In this document: positions 41,052 to 49,830 of the stretch, piece after piece
Layout of the letters: each line of letters starts with the position of its first letter
How positions within the stretch are numbered: the first letter of the stretch is position 1
Assembly (NCBI GenBank): GCA_002727275.1
Contig: PBWO01000034.1
Coordinates: 43,785 to 107,784, forward strand
Direction of reading: 5' to 3'
Origin: Methanobacteriota archaeon
Lineage (GTDB): Archaea > Thermoplasmatota > Poseidoniia > Poseidoniales > Thalassarchaeaceae
DNA: 64,000 nucleotides
Notes under the pieces: generated by a model
Told to the model about the DNA's origin: nothing
Databases searched by the model: none
Seen by the model: the letters and a program-made list of their open reading frames with translations, nothing else
Made by a program: the position numbers and the translations under genes

Positions 41052-43664
41052 ATGTCAGATGAGACTCCTCCGCTACCTCCGGACTTTCCAGTACCTCCTC
41101 CACCTCCGCCCCCTCCTCCTGGGTTTGAGTCTGAAGACGAGGAGGAAGAAATTGAGGAGCATCCTCAGTCTGAATTGGGGCAAATCCCTCCCCCTCCCCC
41201 TCCTGGCTTCGACTTCACTGAATCTCAGCCCAATTTGCCCGACCCGACTCCCCCTCCGCCCCCTCAGCCACCGGGCCTCATGGAAATGGAAGAAAGACAA
41301 ATTTCAGATGTTGCTGACTCTCAGGACACTACAGACAGCACCGATATTGATTCCGAAGTCTATGATGAGCCGATTGACCAAATGACCCAGGACATTTGGG
41401 AATCTGACCCAGAAGAAGCTGAGGAATCGACATCTCTCAAGGATTCGTTAGAAGCACTAGGCGACTCAACTTCCGATTCTGAAGAGCCTGAGGTAAAGTG
41501 GGATGATACAGTCTCAGAAATCCCGGAAACAGATGATGCAGATTCCACTTCGGATCCAATGTCGACACCAATCGTTTCTCCTACTTCACAACCCTATCTG
41601 AGATCTGCAACTGAGATTGATGCCATACCTGGAGACAAGTTGCACGCAACTCTCAGCGAAATTGAGGAGTCGACGTTGAACCCCGATGGCTCTATCCACC
41701 GTCAGTCAATAGAGGGGGAACTCATATTGAGGAACTCAAGCAAAAAGCATAGAGCTTGGGATATTGAAGTCTTACTTTTGTCGACTGATTCTACAGATAT
41801 TGGAGGTAGGTCGATTTCAGTTAGGGAGCTTGAGGCTTCGGAAGAGACAGTAATCCCGTATTCGGCAAGCGGCCCCACGATGCTTGTAATGAGAGAAGTT
41901 ATTGACACAAATCCAGAAAGAGACCAAGAGGATAGCCAATCTCTTGTATTTTCAGAAGAACCTCAAAAGATTGAGGTACATATCGAAGTTGAAAATTCGT
42001 CTTCCGTACCACTATTCGATGTCGAGGTATCTCGAGCCTTCCCGGAGAACTTTGAGATCCCCGAGGGCCAAGAGTACAATGTTTCAGAATCCACTGTTTC
42101 TTGGGATATTGGCAGACTTGCGGCTGGAGAAAGCAGAAAGCTATCTCTGTCTCCAAGTGTTCTAACAAAGGATATTGAGAAATTTTCTGCTGGGTCATCT
42201 TCAGCGATGTACAGTTCTGAGGCAACAGTCTCAAGGGCGGAATTCGAGAGAGTTTCAGGCTCTACTTTGCACATGATGAGGGTTGACAAGGTCGAGGATG
42301 ACCGTCCTGGAATATGGCACTGTAAGTCAGTCTTTGAGAACCGCTCATCCTTCGTTGTGACACTTTCCGGAGTAACGGTTTGGCTCTCCGGCCGAGATCA
42401 ACCAATTCTCGATGTATCGGATCTCAGACAAGATGTCCCTCCGGAGGGAAGTTGGAGCTCTATGGAAAAGAGAGTAGAATCGGATACCCCGAGTTTCACT
42501 CATGAGTTCAGGTCTTCTATTCTGCCTAGGGTTTCCGTCTCATCTAACGGTTCAATCAACCTTAAGGAACAAGAACTAACTGTGCTGGAGGCGAACCTCA
42601 ACAAACAATTCGACAAGTCCAGAATCAAGTCCTTTGTTGCATCCGATTTGGAGGCTACAATAACTGTGGAGAATACTGGTTCAGCGCCAATCAATGTAAT
42701 GAGATTGCTAGATGATATCCCAGGCATTTTCTCCCCTCCTTCCGAGACTGATGTAAGTATCGACATCGAAGGTACCGATTTGTCTGAGGAGCAGTACACA
42801 ATTGAGGTGATAGAGGGCATACAACTGGAGGAAAAATTAGTTTCTCCGGATTCAAACGGATATAGCCTCAGAATTACCGTTGGAACTTCTGCCCCATTAG
42901 GCCTGCAACCAGGTAAGAAGATGGTTCTGAGCTACCCTCTTCATGCACCTGATCCCTCAAATTCAAACAAACTACTAACCGCTCCAGTCAGATTAGATTT
43001 CGGGTCCGAGAAGTTTGGACCAGTAGGCACTAGGAACGTAGCTAGGCCACCTCAGATTGAGGTAGTTCACAGGCGCCGAAATATCAGCACCGGGAAGGAA
43101 GTATTTCCCGCTGGAAATCCCGGCAGGTATGAAGTTCTCCTGATGTTCATCAATAACTCAGACAGCGCACTGGAGGATCTTTCTCTGCATGACGTAGTTC
43201 CTGGGACTTTCTCTATAGAGAAGTCTTCAGTACGCTCATCGATTGGAGGCCACAGAGATACATCAATGACAAAGGAGTCTGCACCCGAGGGAACTCATGT
43301 AGAGTGGCCTATAGGGAGAATCGACGAGGGCGAGAGAATTGAGGTAACTTATGTTATTCAGGGCGATCCTGAGTCCGAGTACAAGGTTTCAGACGCGCAG
43401 GACTTCCACGGAGCAACCTTCGGAGATGAGGTAGACGAGGAGCCAAACTTACCCAAGTGGATTGAAATTGAAGAGGAGAATGAGCCAGAACCCGAGCCGG
43501 AGCCAGAGCCCGAGCCGGAGCCAGAGCCAGAACCCGAGCCGGAGCCAGAACCAGAACCCGAGCCGGAGCCAGAACCAGAACCCGAGGGAGAGAAGTGCCC
43601 AATCTGCGGTAATGAGGCCGAAGTAGGCGCTTCCATTTGCGTCGTTTGCAGCTATTCATTCTGA
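41052..43664 (+). CDS. Pro-rich, Ig-like domain protein with Glu-Pro repeat and C-terminal zinc ribbon
   Basis: An 870-residue protein. Residues 1-80 are Pro- and Glu-rich with poly-Pro stretches; about 80-180 are acidic and disordered; about 190-790 hold several beta domains with DUF11/CARDB-like patterns (VVPGTFSIEKSS, ENTGSAPINVMRLLDDIPGIF). A (Glu-Pro)17 stretch follows and then a short zinc ribbon (CPICG ... CVVCSYSF) at the end. There is no signal peptide or membrane helix, so the beta domains are probably cytosolic, an unusual place for such domains. The TATA box 44 nt upstream is shared with the GPN GTPase. The role is unknown. Confidence 0.65.
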   Translation: MSDETPPLPPDFPVPPPPPPPPPGFESEDEEEEIEEHPQSELGQIPPPPPPGFDFTESQPNLPDPTPPPPPQPPGLMEMEERQISDVADSQDTTDSTDIDSEVYDEPIDQMTQDIWESDPEEAEESTSLKDSLEALGDSTSDSEEPEVKWDDTVSEIPETDDADSTSDPMSTPIVSPTSQPYLRSATEIDAIPGDKLHATLSEIEESTLNPDGSIHRQSIEGELILRNSSKKHRAWDIEVLLLSTDSTDIGGRSISVRELEASEETVIPYSASGPTMLVMREVIDTNPERDQEDSQSLVFSEEPQKIEVHIEVENSSSVPLFDVEVSRAFPENFEIPEGQEYNVSESTVSWDIGRLAAGESRKLSLSPSVLTKDIEKFSAGSSSAMYSSEATVSRAEFERVSGSTLHMMRVDKVEDDRPGIWHCKSVFENRSSFVVTLSGVTVWLSGRDQPILDVSDLRQDVPPEGSWSSMEKRVESDTPSFTHEFRSSILPRVSVSSNGSINLKEQELTVLEANLNKQFDKSRIKSFVASDLEATITVENTGSAPINVMRLLDDIPGIFSPPSETDVSIDIEGTDLSEEQYTIEVIEGIQLEEKLVSPDSNGYSLRITVGTSAPLGLQPGKKMVLSYPLHAPDPSNSNKLLTAPVRLDFGSEKFGPVGTRNVARPPQIEVVHRRRNISTGKEVFPAGNPGRYEVLLMFINNSDSALEDLSLHDVVPGTFSIEKSSVRSSIGGHRDTSMTKESAPEGTHVEWPIGRIDEGERIEVTYVIQGDPESEYKVSDAQDFHGATFGDEVDEEPNLPKWIEIEEENEPEPEPEPEPEPEPEPEPEPEPEPEPEPEPEPEPEGEKCPICGNEAEVGASICVVCSYSF
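43482..43586 (+). repeat. Glu-Pro coding tandem repeat
   Basis: About 105 bp of alternating GAG/GAA and CCN codons encode (Glu-Pro)17-Glu. Longer units such as GAGCCGGAGCCAGAACC recur at irregular 24-36 bp spacing, so the stretch probably grows and shrinks by slippage or unequal exchange. It is a linker between the beta domains and the zinc ribbon. Confidence 0.85.
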
Positions 43665-43665
43665 T

Positions 43666-43684
43666 TGGACGCCTATGGCGTCCA
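43666..43684 (+). promoter_or_regulatory. 8-bp perfect hairpin just after the zinc-ribbon gene
   Basis: TGGACGCC-TAT-GGCGTCCA starts 1 nt after the stop codon at 43664. A second inverted repeat, CTGTTC/GAACAG at 43699-43719 with a 9-nt loop, ends 2 nt before ATG 43722. They may be a 3'-end hairpin of the upstream mRNA and a 5' hairpin of the downstream one; no T-run follows. Confidence 0.4.
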
Positions 43685-43721
43685 CCGAAGTGTTCATTCT
43701 GTTCACTCATGACGAACAGCC

Positions 43722-44648
43722 ATGGCTCAACCGTCGGGAGGGGACGCTCAATCAGAGGCAATGTCCTCGATGATGATGCCAATGCTTGTGCTACTTCTTG
43801 TCATGATGGTGCTGATGTTTATTCCCGGACTCAGGGTGATTCTGGCAGATAGTGCAGGCCTAGCGATAGAGCCACTGCTACCTTTCCACGAACAGTACTT
43901 TGTTCCAACAGTATTCATCGTTGGAACTAGTATCATGGTGGTTAACACCATCATCCGGTCGTTTTTCATCGATCCGATTAAGCAGGCACATTTCAGTCAC
44001 AGACAGAGACAGGTAGGTAAGCAACTGAGAGAAGCACAGATGGCTCGTGACACTGCCCGAGTCGAGAAGATGCAAAAATTACAGATGGAGATGATGCCTG
44101 AGAACATGGCCATGCAATCTGCAATGATGAGGCCAATGATGTTTACAATTGTATTTATCATAGCCATTTTCAGTTGGATGGCCAGTGAGGTTGAGACTTT
44201 CAGAGTGTCATTTGTCAGTCTTCCATGGCTTCCAATGTGGTCTTTCAATGAGAGAATATTGTGGATATTTCCCGCTTGGATTGCTACTTACATTACAATG
44301 AGTGCCCCCTTTTCGAGAATCATTGACCGGCATCTGAAGATACTCCGATACAAATCTCACCCCGCAGTTCTCGCCGCAGATCCACTGCCTGAGCCACTAT
44401 TGCATTTGATTAAGGATGAAAAATCATCCAAGTCGTCTAGAGAAAGAAGGACTCGAAGAGCCCAGAGAAGTAGAGCCGGTCCAAGGAAGAGGGCATCTCA
44501 AGAAGATAATTCTAAACCAAAGGGCGGCAATACACACACCTCCGCCCCAAGGGTGGGCACCACATGCCCTTCTTGCTCTACTGACATGATTTCCAGGAGC
44601 CAGAGTGGGCGCCTCAGATGCGATGTCTGCCGCCACGAGTGGAGATAA
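43722..44648 (+). CDS. DUF106/EMC3-like membrane insertase (Oxa1/YidC superfamily) with C-terminal zinc ribbon
   Basis: A 308-residue membrane protein. Three hydrophobic regions (about residues 17-36, 60-80 and 140-200) flank a charged coiled-coil segment QRQVGKQLREAQMARDTARV, as in archaeal DUF106 (Ylp1) proteins that are related to EMC3, TMCO1 and YidC. The C-terminal region is basic and ends in a zinc ribbon (CPSC ... CDVC). The order DUF106-cmk-cbf5 is the conserved tail of the archaeal secY operon, fitting a role in co-translational membrane insertion. The ATG follows a hairpin-rich 57-bp spacer; cmk starts 3 nt after its stop. Confidence 0.88.
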   Translation: MAQPSGGDAQSEAMSSMMMPMLVLLLVMMVLMFIPGLRVILADSAGLAIEPLLPFHEQYFVPTVFIVGTSIMVVNTIIRSFFIDPIKQAHFSHRQRQVGKQLREAQMARDTARVEKMQKLQMEMMPENMAMQSAMMRPMMFTIVFIIAIFSWMASEVETFRVSFVSLPWLPMWSFNERILWIFPAWIATYITMSAPFSRIIDRHLKILRYKSHPAVLAADPLPEPLLHLIKDEKSSKSSRERRTRRAQRSRAGPRKRASQEDNSKPKGGNTHTSAPRVGTTCPSCSTDMISRSQSGRLRCDVCRHEWR

Positions 44649-44650
44649 AC

Positions 44651-45184
44651 ATGCTCAGACTTACAGTAAGTGGCCCCCCCGGTAGCGGAACATCTACTCT
44701 GGTTCAGAAGATTTGCCAAAGCAGAGGCTGGTCCTCATTGAACGGAGGAGAGATTTTCCGAGCAGAGGCTGCAAATAGGGGACTTTCTGTTGTAGAGTTT
44801 AGCGCCTTGTGCAAGCAGGACTTGGATGTTGACAGGGCACTAGATACAAAGTTGAAGGACATACTTTCCAGTCCTGATTCTCCAGAAGTTGTCGAAAGCA
44901 GATTATGTGGATGGTGGGCACATCATATGGAATTAGACTGCCTACGTGTTTGGGTTTCGGTTTCCGATGAGGAAAGGGCTAGAAGGATCCAAATTAGAGA
45001 AGGCGGAGAACTAGAAGAGCGACTTTTGGAATCTAAAAAGAGGCAGGCAGACGATAATCAGAGGTACCAGGATCTCTATGGTATTGACATGGAGGAGATG
45101 ACCCCTTACAATCTGATTGTTGATGCTGATAATATCGATGCTGATGAGGTATTCCGCATAGTTTCTGAAGAAATTGGAGGCTAA
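44651..45184 (+). CDS. cmk: Cytidylate kinase, archaeal type
   Basis: A 177-residue kinase from ATG 44651, 3 nt after the insertase stop. The P-loop GPPGSGTSTL (residues 8-17) is followed by SLNGGEIFR, the usual archaeal CMP kinase region, and by RRIQIREGG with the lid arginines. It phosphorylates CMP and dCMP. The order after DUF106 and before cbf5 is conserved in euryarchaea. Its stop codon precedes the cbf5 ATG by 1 nt. Confidence 0.93.
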   Translation: MLRLTVSGPPGSGTSTLVQKICQSRGWSSLNGGEIFRAEAANRGLSVVEFSALCKQDLDVDRALDTKLKDILSSPDSPEVVESRLCGWWAHHMELDCLRVWVSVSDEERARRIQIREGGELEERLLESKKRQADDNQRYQDLYGIDMEEMTPYNLIVDADNIDADEVFRIVSEEIGG

Positions 45185-45185
45185 A

Positions 45186-46163
45186 ATGGCAGAAACTGAA
45201 TTCTGGAATATAGCCGATCCTGCCACCAATGACAACTTTGGTTGTCGCCCCCATGATCGAACTCTCGATGAACTACTGAGGTCGGGAGTTATTCTAGTAG
45301 AGAAGCCCAGAGGGCCAACCAGTCATCAGTTGACTGCTTGGGCCAGAGAAATTCTGGGTGTCAGCAAAATTGGCCATGGAGGGACACTCGACCCCTTTGC
45401 TACTGGGCTACTGACCTTACTACTTGGTAAGGCAACTAGGCTGACCGACATAGTTCTGAGAGGAGATAAGACCTATGCCGGAGTCCTAAGATTTGGAAGG
45501 CCTGTTGAAGAGTCCGAACTACTGAATCTCTTTACTAAACTGGAGGGCGTTATTTACAATGTTCCTCCATTGGAATCCGCTGTAAAAATTCAGGTCAGAA
45601 CTCGAACCATTCGCTCAATCAGAGTCCTCGAAGCCGATCCAGATTCTAAAGTCGCTGCGTTCGAAGTCTCTTGTAGCGCCGGGACCTATGTTCGAACCCT
45701 TGCCAAGGACATCGGTTTACTTTTGGATACTTCTTGCGAGTTGACCGAGTTACACAGGAGAAATACCGGCTCATTCACGCAAGGAATGGCCTGTACTATG
45801 CAGCAATTGGCAGATGCTGCATTCATGTATCATGAGCATGGCGATGACAGAGCATTGAGTAAACTAATTTCACCCGTTGAATCGCTATTGACAGGTTTGC
45901 CTTCAATCACAATCAAAGATGGGGCTGCAGCAGCACTCTCTCACGGTGCACCTCTGGCTAGTCCCGGAGTGATTGCTGCTCAGAAGGGAATTTCGGAAGG
46001 AGATACCGTTCTATTGGAGACAGTAAAGGGTGAGGCCGTTTCAGTCGCAGTAATCAAAGTAGACTCAGACTCAATTAGCGAAATGAAATCAGGCGAAGTT
46101 GCCGTGGCTAAGTCAGTACTCATGGACTCCGGAACATACCCTCAGAGTTGGTCCAAGGAGTGA
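45186..46163 (+). CDS. cbf5: rRNA/tRNA pseudouridine synthase Cbf5 (TruB family)
   Basis: A 325-residue TruB-family enzyme from ATG 45186 (GGAGG 8 nt before it; an in-frame TTG at 45174 is less likely). The catalytic Asp69 lies in GHGGTLDPFATG, followed by LLLGKATRLT. CSAGTYVRTLAKDIG and the C-terminal PUA domain (VIAAQKGISEGDTVLLET) are also present. In archaea Cbf5 is the catalytic subunit of H/ACA RNPs and modifies rRNA and U55 of tRNA. It ends the DUF106-cmk-cbf5 operon. Confidence 0.95.
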   Translation: MAETEFWNIADPATNDNFGCRPHDRTLDELLRSGVILVEKPRGPTSHQLTAWAREILGVSKIGHGGTLDPFATGLLTLLLGKATRLTDIVLRGDKTYAGVLRFGRPVEESELLNLFTKLEGVIYNVPPLESAVKIQVRTRTIRSIRVLEADPDSKVAAFEVSCSAGTYVRTLAKDIGLLLDTSCELTELHRRNTGSFTQGMACTMQQLADAAFMYHEHGDDRALSKLISPVESLLTGLPSITIKDGAAAALSHGAPLASPGVIAAQKGISEGDTVLLETVKGEAVSVAVIKVDSDSISEMKSGEVAVAKSVLMDSGTYPQSWSKE

Positions 46164-46164
46164 G

Positions 46165-46230
46165 CTAGTTCAGCTCGTGCTCTTCGTAAACCCACTCGTC
46201 AGTCTCCAGACGAATCTTCAACTTCATCAT
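46165..46230 (-). CDS. Possible 21-residue micro-ORF
   Basis: ATG 46230 to TAG 46165 on the minus strand encodes MMKLKIRLETDEWVYEEHEL plus Asn. A TATA-like box (CATTATACCA) is present on the minus strand near 46292-46301, predicting a leader of about 40 nt. It is convergent to cbf5 with a 1-nt gap. No relatives are recognised. The rest of the 193-bp spacer to 46356 holds only the TATA-like sequence. Confidence 0.25.
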   Translation of the reverse strand: MMKLKIRLETDEWVYEEHELN

Positions 46231-46356
46231 AATTACACACACCACTGCACGGCCTAGACTCGCTCAGCATTACTGTTCGAATTACTAGTTGGTATAATGA
46301 TTCCTCGAAATTGCCTGATTATCGGCCAACGGTATATCTGTAAGCACACAAACCGG

Positions 46357-48732
46357 CTACTTTCGGCGTTCGAATGGCTTACTAACTCTGCCAGGTCCGA
46401 AATACAGAGCAGTAAGGGAAATTAGTACTAGTCCAACTGCTAGGAAAAACATCGCTGGACCACGCCCGATTGAGTCGATAACTCCATCATCTTCCTCTTC
46501 ATCAACTATGGGTACTGTGACGGAACCCTCGTTATTCTCTTCTGATGTCTCTGTGATTGAATCTGTAGCATCTGCGAAGACACTGAACAGGGCCACATTT
46601 TCACCATTGGAGACTTGAGCATCGCAAATGGAGATGCCCAATTCACCTGGAGCGATACTGTCTATCATAACAGATCCAACCAGAATTCCATCGACATGGC
46701 ACTTCACATCTACAGCATCTGCTGTTTCACGGCCGAGGTTTCTTACATGGGCATGAACCTCGACAACGTCTCCATTATGTACTTGTGAAACCCTAGAACC
46801 ATCTCTCCAAATCTCAACCATCTCAATGGTCAGATCCGGCTTTGCAGTCACTACGACCTCGATTGATTGAGTTACACTTAGCTCACCATCACTTACGGTA
46901 ATTTCCAGAAGGTGGTTGCCCTTACTTACTGGTTCTAGAACCAAGTCGTTAGCAGAGTCAAAAGTCGCCCACGAGCGACTTGCCCGCAAGTCTAGGAAAG
47001 TAGAGTCAGAATCTGAGACATCCAAATCAATCACCATAGTCTCTCCTAATTCAATAAAAACAGTCACCGGCAAACCTTCGAGAACAGGTGCATCATTGAC
47101 GGAATTGACTATTACAGAAAATGAATCAGACCAAACATTGCCAATTGAGTCAGCTACTTCTACCATAACAGTCGAACTGCCCGAGGCATCCATTACTGGT
47201 TGGACTCTTACATAACCATCAATAACGCTAGCTTCGATTACATTAGAATCAGTACTGGAGGCGGAAATCACGAGTTCCTCCGGAGCCGTATTATCGTCCT
47301 GACATCGCACGTACATCGGCAGGTGCACTCCTGGTTCATCCTCGTTGAATGACATATCTTCCAAATCTAGGCAATCAGGATCGTAGTCCCAGTGAACTTC
47401 GAATGAGCCACTAATCGACATTTCGTCAATATGGACTACCGTAGTCTCCGAAGTTCCATCGGATGACCACTGAAATCTACTGGCAACTCCTACTTGCACC
47501 TGTTCCTCTAATCCGGGTAATGCGAATCCAACTGGGACATCAATCTGAAACTGACCGCTGGACATTGGTATACTACTGACTAATTCACTGCCGATAGCAA
47601 ATCGGATGTAACTGGTTTCTGCTAGTCCCAGAGTTTGTCCACTGACTCTACCTCTAACAATCAGTCTCGGGTCATTAACATCTATTCTAGCACCTGAGAT
47701 ACAACCATCATTGATTTCGATTCGAATTTGCTGGCCCGAATCTCGATTGTCCAGCAAATCTCCTGATTGCTTTTCGACAAAGTCCCCATCTACGCCATCT
47801 GGAAGAGACCAAATTGTGTGGTTGCCAGAACCATACACGTGGATTCTGCCCAATTCCTGTAAAGGAGGAACTTCGACATCGAAAGTCCAAATTCCTGTGG
47901 CCGGGCTTGTAGGAGTTAAGCCACAACTACTGGTACTTAGTCCGTTAATCTCGCCATCATACGGTCCGAAATCCAGTATAGGTGAATCGGCCCCTGAAAG
48001 AGGAGAAACTGCCTTAATTGTCTCAAAAGAATACCACGGCTGATGATACTTCACTCTCAGCCCGACTGCATCAACTCTCACTTCCGAATCATCAGAGCCC
48101 ACATTGTCTGAAACATAATCAATGGTGAATTGAGTATCTTCTAGGTCATCCCAGTCATATGATGCCAAGTTATCCAAGGACAGAACTGCAGGATTTGAAA
48201 TCCGATGTACTGGTCCCAAAGTACGAGCATATGTGGTAACCAGTTGATCTGTTCCGTGATTTTGTAGAATGACTCTAACCGAGTCCTGATTCAATACGTC
48301 TGGAATCGAGAAATGAAGAATCATCGAAACATTCGCAATCAACATTCCATGAAGGCCTGAGAAATCGTATCCGGCCATGGTAATGTTAGGGCCTTTCGAC
48401 CAAGTGTAGAATGTGTCTGGTTGGCCCAGTGTGGAGTTTGAACTGGTTGGGCTAGTTGAGGCCCAAGAGGTCAACTCGCCGAAGTTGTCTGGCCTAGAGT
48501 GGGTGAAGGATAACTCATCATCCGCAACCATCCCAATTGAGTAATCGGCAGGACTCTGTGTGAATCCGGAAGTACTACTGATATCCCATGCATCAGGGTC
48601 CGAGAATTCACCTGCCTCAAACAACTGGGTTTCTACAGCCCCTATTACAGTGTCAGCCCCCGTAAGAGGTGCAGTCTGGGCCATGCTCAACATGAGTATG
48701 GCAGCCATTACTGCCCGAATACGCCCCCTCAT
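46357..48732 (-). CDS. Secreted surface protein with cadherin-like and CARDB-like domains
   Basis: About 791 residues from ATG 48732; an in-frame TTG at 48762 is less likely. MRGRIRAVMAAILMLSMAQT is a signal peptide. Beta domains follow: residues about 40-240 (unassigned beta sandwich), a cadherin-like stretch around SDSDSTFLDLRASRSW, and a CARDB-like domain VEIWRDGSRVSQVHNGDVVE ... VRNLGRETADAVDVKC with a matching AHVRNLG motif. One membrane helix (GPAMFFLAVGLVLISLTALYF) near the end precedes a short basic tail FERRK. The topology is outside, with C-terminal anchoring, like the other large proteins here. There is no catalytic motif. Confidence 0.75.
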   Translation of the reverse strand: MRGRIRAVMAAILMLSMAQTAPLTGADTVIGAVETQLFEAGEFSDPDAWDISSTSGFTQSPADYSIGMVADDELSFTHSRPDNFGELTSWASTSPTSSNSTLGQPDTFYTWSKGPNITMAGYDFSGLHGMLIANVSMILHFSIPDVLNQDSVRVILQNHGTDQLVTTYARTLGPVHRISNPAVLSLDNLASYDWDDLEDTQFTIDYVSDNVGSDDSEVRVDAVGLRVKYHQPWYSFETIKAVSPLSGADSPILDFGPYDGEINGLSTSSCGLTPTSPATGIWTFDVEVPPLQELGRIHVYGSGNHTIWSLPDGVDGDFVEKQSGDLLDNRDSGQQIRIEINDGCISGARIDVNDPRLIVRGRVSGQTLGLAETSYIRFAIGSELVSSIPMSSGQFQIDVPVGFALPGLEEQVQVGVASRFQWSSDGTSETTVVHIDEMSISGSFEVHWDYDPDCLDLEDMSFNEDEPGVHLPMYVRCQDDNTAPEELVISASSTDSNVIEASVIDGYVRVQPVMDASGSSTVMVEVADSIGNVWSDSFSVIVNSVNDAPVLEGLPVTVFIELGETMVIDLDVSDSDSTFLDLRASRSWATFDSANDLVLEPVSKGNHLLEITVSDGELSVTQSIEVVVTAKPDLTIEMVEIWRDGSRVSQVHNGDVVEVHAHVRNLGRETADAVDVKCHVDGILVGSVMIDSIAPGELGISICDAQVSNGENVALFSVFADATDSITETSEENNEGSVTVPIVDEEEDDGVIDSIGRGPAMFFLAVGLVLISLTALYFGPGRVSKPFERRK

Positions 48733-48833
48733 GGGAGACAACGACAGAGGACACCGCTTCAATCCGTTGGTCTCACAAGTCGCCTATTCCCGGTACTGTT
48801 GATAAACAGGGATTCGTCCCTAGTCCTACGTAC

Positions 48834-48909
48834 GGCTGTGATGGTGTAGCGGTTAGCACGGTGGGTTGTGGTCCCGCCGGCCCGGGTTCAAGTCCCGGTC
48901 ACGGCCCCA
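48834..48909 (+). tRNA. tRNA-His (anticodon GTG)
   Basis: An encoded G at position -1 (48834) pairs with C73. The acceptor GCTGTGA pairs with TCACGGC; the anticodon stem GTGGG/CCCGC encloses TTGTGGT with anticodon GTG; the T arm is CCGGG-TTCAAGT-CCCGG. CCA is encoded at 48907-48909. A GATAAAC box at 48801-48807 is suitably placed. The end abuts the ribA stop codon with no gap. Confidence 0.96.
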
Positions 48910-49614
48910 TTATTGTTCACTGTTTAGGCTATCTGGATCGATGTCGTGCCCCATACGGTCTACCTTGCTAATCAGGTAATCTATATTTTCACTACCCACT
49001 CCAACTATGATGGGCATTCTTTCAACGATATTTATCCCTAGATCTCGTAATTGCGAGATTTTGTCTGGATTATTAGTTAATAGGCAGACGTTCTCAATAC
49101 CCAGACTCGAAAGAATCTCTGAGGCTACTCCGTAGTCTCTATTATCGGCAGGGTGACCTAGCATCAGATTGGCATCTAGAGTATCGGCACCCCTGTCTTG
49201 CAAATTGTAAGCCTGAATCTTAGCGTGAAGACCAATCCCCCGGCCCTCTTGTCTTAGGTAAACGATGCAACCCCATCCAATTTCCTGAATCTGTCTCATG
49301 GCCGCATCCAACTGAGCTCCACAATCGCATCTCAGACTCTGCAATGCATCTCCTGTTAGGCATTCAGAATGCACTCTTACTAGTACAGGATTAGGGCCTG
49401 CCATATCTCCTAGTGTCAAAGCCACATGGTCAAATCCCGTACCATCTTCATGGAAAACACGGATTCTGAAATCCCCGTGAGGGGTCGGAAGACGAGCCTC
49501 AGCGGGAATTTCTCCCAACTCACTGACATCTACAGCACTCGTCATGATTACGCGAGTTTCTTCATGCCTTTGAATGGTATCATGGACCAATCTACTTACG
49601 GATTCTGAATCCAT
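48910..49614 (-). CDS. ribA: GTP cyclohydrolase II (bacterial type)
   Basis: A 234-residue RibA, converting GTP to the first riboflavin intermediate. The zinc cysteines Cys85, Cys96 and Cys98 lie in SECLTGDALQSLRCDCGAQ, and YLRQEGRGIGL is the GTP-binding/catalytic segment. The length is somewhat above E. coli RibA (196), mainly at the N-terminus, so an internal start such as ATG 49545 is also possible. Most archaea use a different enzyme (ArfA) for this step; a RibA-type enzyme suggests acquisition from bacteria, as in some Thermoplasmata-related lineages. The start overlaps the tusA gene by 23 bp, consistent with coupling. Confidence 0.93.
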   Translation of the reverse strand: MDSESVSRLVHDTIQRHEETRVIMTSAVDVSELGEIPAEARLPTPHGDFRIRVFHEDGTGFDHVALTLGDMAGPNPVLVRVHSECLTGDALQSLRCDCGAQLDAAMRQIQEIGWGCIVYLRQEGRGIGLHAKIQAYNLQDRGADTLDANLMLGHPADNRDYGVASEILSSLGIENVCLLTNNPDKISQLRDLGINIVERMPIIVGVGSENIDYLISKVDRMGHDIDPDSLNSEQ

Positions 49615-49822
49615 ACTCTCCTGCTTCTTCTTCGACCCCCAGTAAATTTAGTCCGATCCTATCACATAGGGCAGGAATATCATGTAGAGTTTCTGGGTCA
49701 TCACAAAGAATTAACATCTCGGTTCCAGAGGCAGCCGACTCAAACGCCCTACGAGTCTCATGGACTGGAATCGGGCACATGAACCCGACCAAATTCACAG
49801 TTATGACGGACTCATCCGACAT
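49592..49822 (-). CDS. TusA/SirA-like sulfur carrier
   Basis: A 76-residue protein with GFMCPIPVHETRRA, the CPxP motif of TusA-family sulfur carriers, with Cys16 as the persulfide residue. These proteins pass sulfur to tRNA thiolation, molybdopterin or other sulfur pathways. The length matches the family. No partner sulfurtransferase or DsrE-like gene is adjacent, so its path is unknown. It sits 8 bp downstream of the DEAD helicase gene and overlaps ribA, forming a three-gene unit. Confidence 0.88.
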   Translation of the reverse strand: MSDESVITVNLVGFMCPIPVHETRRAFESAASGTEMLILCDDPETLHDIPALCDRIGLNLLGVEEEAGEYGFRIRK

Positions 49823-49830
49823 TGCAACAC

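Noticed and set aside
43482..43586. CRISPR array or DNA satellite
   Set aside because: Repeat units are in frame, coding and lack unique spacers.
43354..43782. Minus-strand frame over the Glu-Pro repeat
   Set aside because: It is the complement of the GAGCCN repeat, producing Ala/Leu/Arg repeats without a start signal.
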